Shown in pieces: positions 59,884-64,000 of a stretch of DNA of 64,000 bases. How positions within the stretch are numbered: the stretch's first letter is position 1; each line of letters opens with the position of its first letter. The stretch is taken from positions 1,679,001 through 1,743,000 of the forward strand of contig JAGUCH010000008.1 of NCBI GenBank assembly GCA_019096065.1, given 5' to 3'. The DNA comes from Paracyclopina nana. Its lineage: Eukaryota; Arthropoda; Copepoda; Cyclopoida; Cyclopettidae. Made by a program: the position numbers and the translations under genes. The notes beneath the pieces are model-generated. The model did not search any database. It was given only the letters and a program-made list of their open reading frames with translations, and was not told the DNA's origin.

Positions 59884-59907
59884 GCATTTCATGCAAGCAT
59901 GAAATGC
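59884..59907. repeat. 11-bp perfect inverted repeat next to an octamer
   Basis: GCATTTCATGC and GCATGAAATGC separated by two As, overlapping an ATTTGCAT octamer at 59880-59887. Confidence 0.5.
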
Positions 59908-62900
59908 TAATTTGACAAGGCAGCTTTTCTCATCGTGATCAATTAGGGAAATGGTCATTTAAGCAACGTTTTGAGCAAATTGATAAAATAACATATTTGT
60001 AATTTTTAAGACTTTTCCTAAGAAGTGAGACATACTTATGAGCCTGTAGCGTGGCTTTTCCTTCAAAGTTGACGTAAACTCTGATTCGACTTTGAGATTA
60101 ATGATTTGCTTATATTTGCCTACAATTTTGGAAGATTGGTCACACTTGTTGTTTAATTGAAATTGTTGTTAGATCCAGGCTCGTCGCTTTTTTTAATTAA
60201 TCTCCGAAATGAGCTTTTATTCCCATCAAGCCCAAAGATCATTAATCTCTTCTTCACTTGGCATATTCAATGTTCAAAGACCTGAACAAGCTTGCCATCA
60301 ATTATGATAGTATTGCATAGTACTTTTTTAAAAATCACTTTTCATACTAGTTATCATCAGCTGGTCATGCCCATATGGCTTTGGAAAGTTTCAATCCATG
60401 ATTTTATCTGATCTCTTCCACACATGGCAGCCCTTTGCTTTATTATTCTGCATGTCTCTGTTCAATTGTGCAAAAAAGAATAATGGCACAAATCAGCATA
60501 GAATCTTTTGGAAATTGCCATCATTTCTGAATTAGATTTGGCGTGAAGTGTGTCATCATCATCATCTGCAGATTTTACTTTCAAATGCCACTGGTTTTAT
60601 GGAGCATCATCATCATCTTTTTAGACTTGGCATCATCCTCACAAATTCATATGTACAATTTGGAAATGCTACATATACACATTTTTTTTGAATATTTTTC
60701 GACTGCTGTGATTTAGTCTGATTGATTATGGCTTCTCCTTTCCAAAAGCTCATGATGATGACCACCCCTTCAAGATTGATGAATCTCAATCGAACAAGCA
60801 TTACTACAAAATAAATGTTTAATGCTTGTACATGCATACTAGTCAACGAATGTCATTTGTGTATGGAATCGACTTGGCTGGATCTGAAAATCATTTCAAT
60901 TGATCAACAATGGTGTGCAACTTTTCATAGTTGTTACCAAACATTAGCAAATCATAGATCCTCAATTGCAATCAAAGTTTGCGTCATCCCCAAAGGAAGT
61001 AAACGATAAAAGCTTAAATAGAAAATTATCATTTTATGATCCATATTCAACAATGCATTGATTTAACAATGAAAATTTAGTTTAATGATCAGTTACGTAA
61101 TCTTTAAAAGTTTGAAGCTATAAAGTAAAGCTTGCTTGTCAAATTGACATAAATCATGTGCAGGCAGTACAAATGCTGATTGTTTATCAGGTTAAACAGT
61201 TTTTTCTCAACAGTTAGTGGTGGTGGAAGAATGGCTCAATTGCAAGCATGACCAAATAATAATTTTCTATATGAAAAATTTCCACTTTCTCATGCACACT
61301 TTGGTGGTATAGTGCAATTCTTCGCACAATGTACATTATTAGCTAAAAATCACATAGGAGCAGACAATGTGACAAATTTCCCTTCACACCTTGAAGCCAA
61401 ACTATGTAAAGAAGTTTCCAGATGACGTCGTTTTACTACACGGCAAAGATCCGCATGTGGCACAATCAGAATGCGGCCAAAAGCAACAATCATAATAATA
61501 ATAATCCACCACGAAGCCAATTCTGCTCATTCAAAAACGCGAGCATATGCTCCTCCTTTCCAAGCCTCATGTGGTGTTCATCTACTGCATCGTATTCCTA
61601 TTGAGGAATTTTTGATTCATTTTTTGGCCCGTTTACAAATTGATATGAATATACCTAGTAATGAGCCTTGATTTTGCTCCTTATGGTTTATTTTCAATTT
61701 TCCTATCTGAATGTCAATAATTTTAGTTTCCAGTTTCTCTAAATGAAATTTGAATGACCTTGGCAAAGATTTGCTTAGGAAGTAAGAGGGCTTTTCCCAT
61801 CAATATTGCCAAGACAGGGATATAAATGAGATCCTTGTTATACAGCTACCTTGAAGGAATTGGATGTGACTTTCGAAGAATGAGGGAGTTTCCATTCGCT
61901 TTAACCACACTCTGGTATACTGGAGGACCGTGATTTACGAAGATTTATGGCGCAGCCCGATAAAAAATCTGGGAATCCTCTGAAGTCCAAAAGGAGAAAA
62001 GAGACACTTTTCATCAAGACCATTGTTGTAGTATACTTTTCTTACTCTTGCACCAATGCAATTCTTCTAAAGGAAATTGGAATCCTGGCCTTTCATACTA
62101 CAAGTTGATTTAGCCATTTCACAAAAGCTAGCTCACCATCATAAAACTGGGTCAACTGCCATCAGTTTTGAAAATTGCAAGTGACCCAATTATGAGTCTT
62201 GTGAAAAAGTGAAAGCAAAAGCACCTTTCAATGCTGCTGTAGCTCGATTTCTGTTTGAGTTAGGGTAATGTTGCATAAAATAAGATACACTTAAAATGAC
62301 ATTTTAGCTGGGGTAATTTAAGTACACTTTTGCTCTGGCACCTCTGGTTTGGTCTCTGGTAGCGTTCAGTGTTCTGCGAGAAAACGCGATCTGCTCAAGA
62401 ATCTCATTTTAAAGTAACCCTAGACTATTTTTGTTAGTTGCTAGTGGTCACATTTCTTACAATTGCAATATAGTAGTAGTGCCTCTTAAATGAGAATTGG
62501 TTTCAAGTGAAAGCCAGCTTCTTTGAGGTAATCACGTGGCATTATGAGATTGTGGTGCGATTGCCAAAGTACCAATAGTTTTGCCATTCTGGCATTCTCA
62601 ACCAATTATTCCCATTCCTTGCACACTGCTGCAAATTGCCCATTTGAGTTAATCCTCCAGCAATTGTACTTGCTAACTTTTTATGACTGCCAATTCATTT
62701 TTTTATTATTGGCCAATTTAGTGTGATTTTTTTCCTTTCTGCTCAGTCTTCCTCAGGAATTGGTTCAGTTGTTTCAATGTAATTGGGGGAAATTTGTCTT
62801 CTTGATACCTCGAGTTGACATGTGGATTGCTTGGACCCGAATAAATGACTAGGGAAAACTGCCGAATCTCCAAATTTATTGCCTTCTACTTATTTTCCTC

Positions 62901-64000
62901 ATCTGGACTCCCAAGATAGCAGTGAACCACTAATGAAAAGTTCTTTTGGAGGCAATGCATTTGCAAAAAGCTTGATCTTAACACTTTCAATGCCAGTATG
63001 AAAAGCTGAATGCAAATAGAATATGGAAAATCAAGTCCTATTTTTAATTTTAAATGTTCAATTAACTCTTAAAGTAATGAAGAAAAAATACTAAGTGTAA
63101 GTACATACTACATTAATGGTTTTGATTCTGCATGATCCTGAAAAATCTTAACATGAATTAGCAAAAAATGGCAACTCACAACAATTTTGAAATTATTGTT
63201 AAAGTGAGTTCTGTATCAGTGATGACCTCTTCATGGGTTAAAAGTAAGTAGTCTGTCAGCATTTCCAAGCCATTTTTTCCTCATTTCTGAGTCTGAGGAG
63301 GCTTTTTCTCTCTTCTAAGATGATGATGACAGGTCAATCCTTCATCATAAAAGTGGAGTTGGTGGTAGCTGAATAGATTCTAGTGCGAAAATGGAAAGGA
63401 CGATTATCATGATGAGAGAGAGAATTCCATCTCTTTAGAAATTGTGCTACTACTATAGTACTAGAAGTGCACGTGGACAATTCAACCTCAATGGAGAGAA
63501 GAGGACAAAAAATTCCTCAATTGAGAGTCTAGCTGCTATTATGGGACAGCAGTTTTTTGCACTCTTTGCCTTGGTGCTGCTGTGTGCTCCCCTAGTGCCA
63601 TAAGAAGATTGGATCCAGCAAAAGGAAGAAAGTGAATAAGTGGATGAGATGATTGCTTCCCTCTCTCTCTCTCTTCCCCACATGATTTGCTTTCTAAATT
63701 CATTGAGATTTATGAGAGACTTTATTTGATGGCTTTTATCTCATTGATGAATGAGGGTGAATTTCTGACAGTTGGTGTTAAATCTGTAGGCTAACTAATT
63801 GGCAAGCTGTAACTCGACTTTGCAACATTTTGGACTTTTCAAAACATCGTCTAACTTAAAACATAAATTATTTTTTAGTTCACTTGTGAAATGGCAATCT
63901 GAAAGTACCTTAAGATATTTACTCTTAGGTTCTGTTTTAAATGTTGATGATCAAGTACGCACTTTTGTTTGACCTGAAAGTTGGAGATGCGTGACTTTTC

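Larger units (their letters stand above)
41119..64000. other. Gene-poor 23-kb stretch to window end
   Basis: No credible coding exon. Holds the hairpin 41619-41771, the hAT MITE, the transposon-rich island 51.1-54.7 kb, family motifs at 43764, 57134, 59511 and 61576, and the duplication at 57820-58475. About 49090-49260 is less AT-rich than its surroundings, with homeodomain-like TTTATGG and AACCAACAACTAAC motifs. The rest shows nothing I can name. Confidence 0.55.

Overview
This is animal nuclear DNA, AT-rich (about two-thirds A+T by eye), with one recognisable protein-coding gene and four tRNA genes. The gene is a class II POU transcription factor (nubbin/pdm1 in Drosophila, Oct1/Oct2 in vertebrates) on the + strand at 3376-12376. 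It has three coding exons, canonical GT/AG splice sites and compatible phases, and encodes a predicted 686-residue protein. Protein class, intron structure and tRNA sequences point to a metazoan. The nub-like protein and the gene-poor flanks would suit an arthropod or other ecdysozoan, but I cannot name the species.

Layout: 1-3060 is non-coding, with small inverted-repeat elements. 3085-3375 is a CpG-rich leader or promoter. 3376-3766 is exon 1. 3767-10568 is a 6.8-kb intron with several long palindromes, including CAGCTG/CGCG inverted repeats. 10569-11149 is exon 2 (RS-rich, Ala-rich). 11150-11287 is a 138-bp intron, most of which is a diverged copy of the 3' end of intron 1. 11288-12376 is exon 3 (POU-specific domain, linker, POU homeodomain, poly-alanine tail). 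About 51.6 kb without another credible protein-coding gene follows.

That gene-poor flank holds two identical tRNA-Leu(CAG) genes facing each other (29606-29689 and 31435-31518). Outside them are two tRNA-Pro(AGG) genes facing away from each other (26818-26889 and 41047-41118). It also holds several non-autonomous DNA transposons: a textbook hAT MITE with a perfect 8-bp target duplication (45624-46069), a 1.9-kb element with 15-bp terminal repeats (13717-15626), a foldback element (51117-51497), two inverted copies of a 0.5-kb element (51866-54701), small hairpins ending in GCACAGTGGG, and a dispersed family marked by the terminal motif GTAGATGAACRSSRCATTA. The last has 12 exact copies of its 9-bp core where fewer than one is expected by chance.

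The items most worth a second look are the duplicated intron end, the GTAGATGAAC family, the perfect 32-bp palindrome at 23715-23746, the CGCGACAGCTG inverted repeats around the gene, and the RNA-foldable hairpin at 41656-41735. Long gene-free flanks are common around developmental transcription factors. Octamer (ATGCAAAT) sites occur through the window, which would fit autoregulation, but that is inference.
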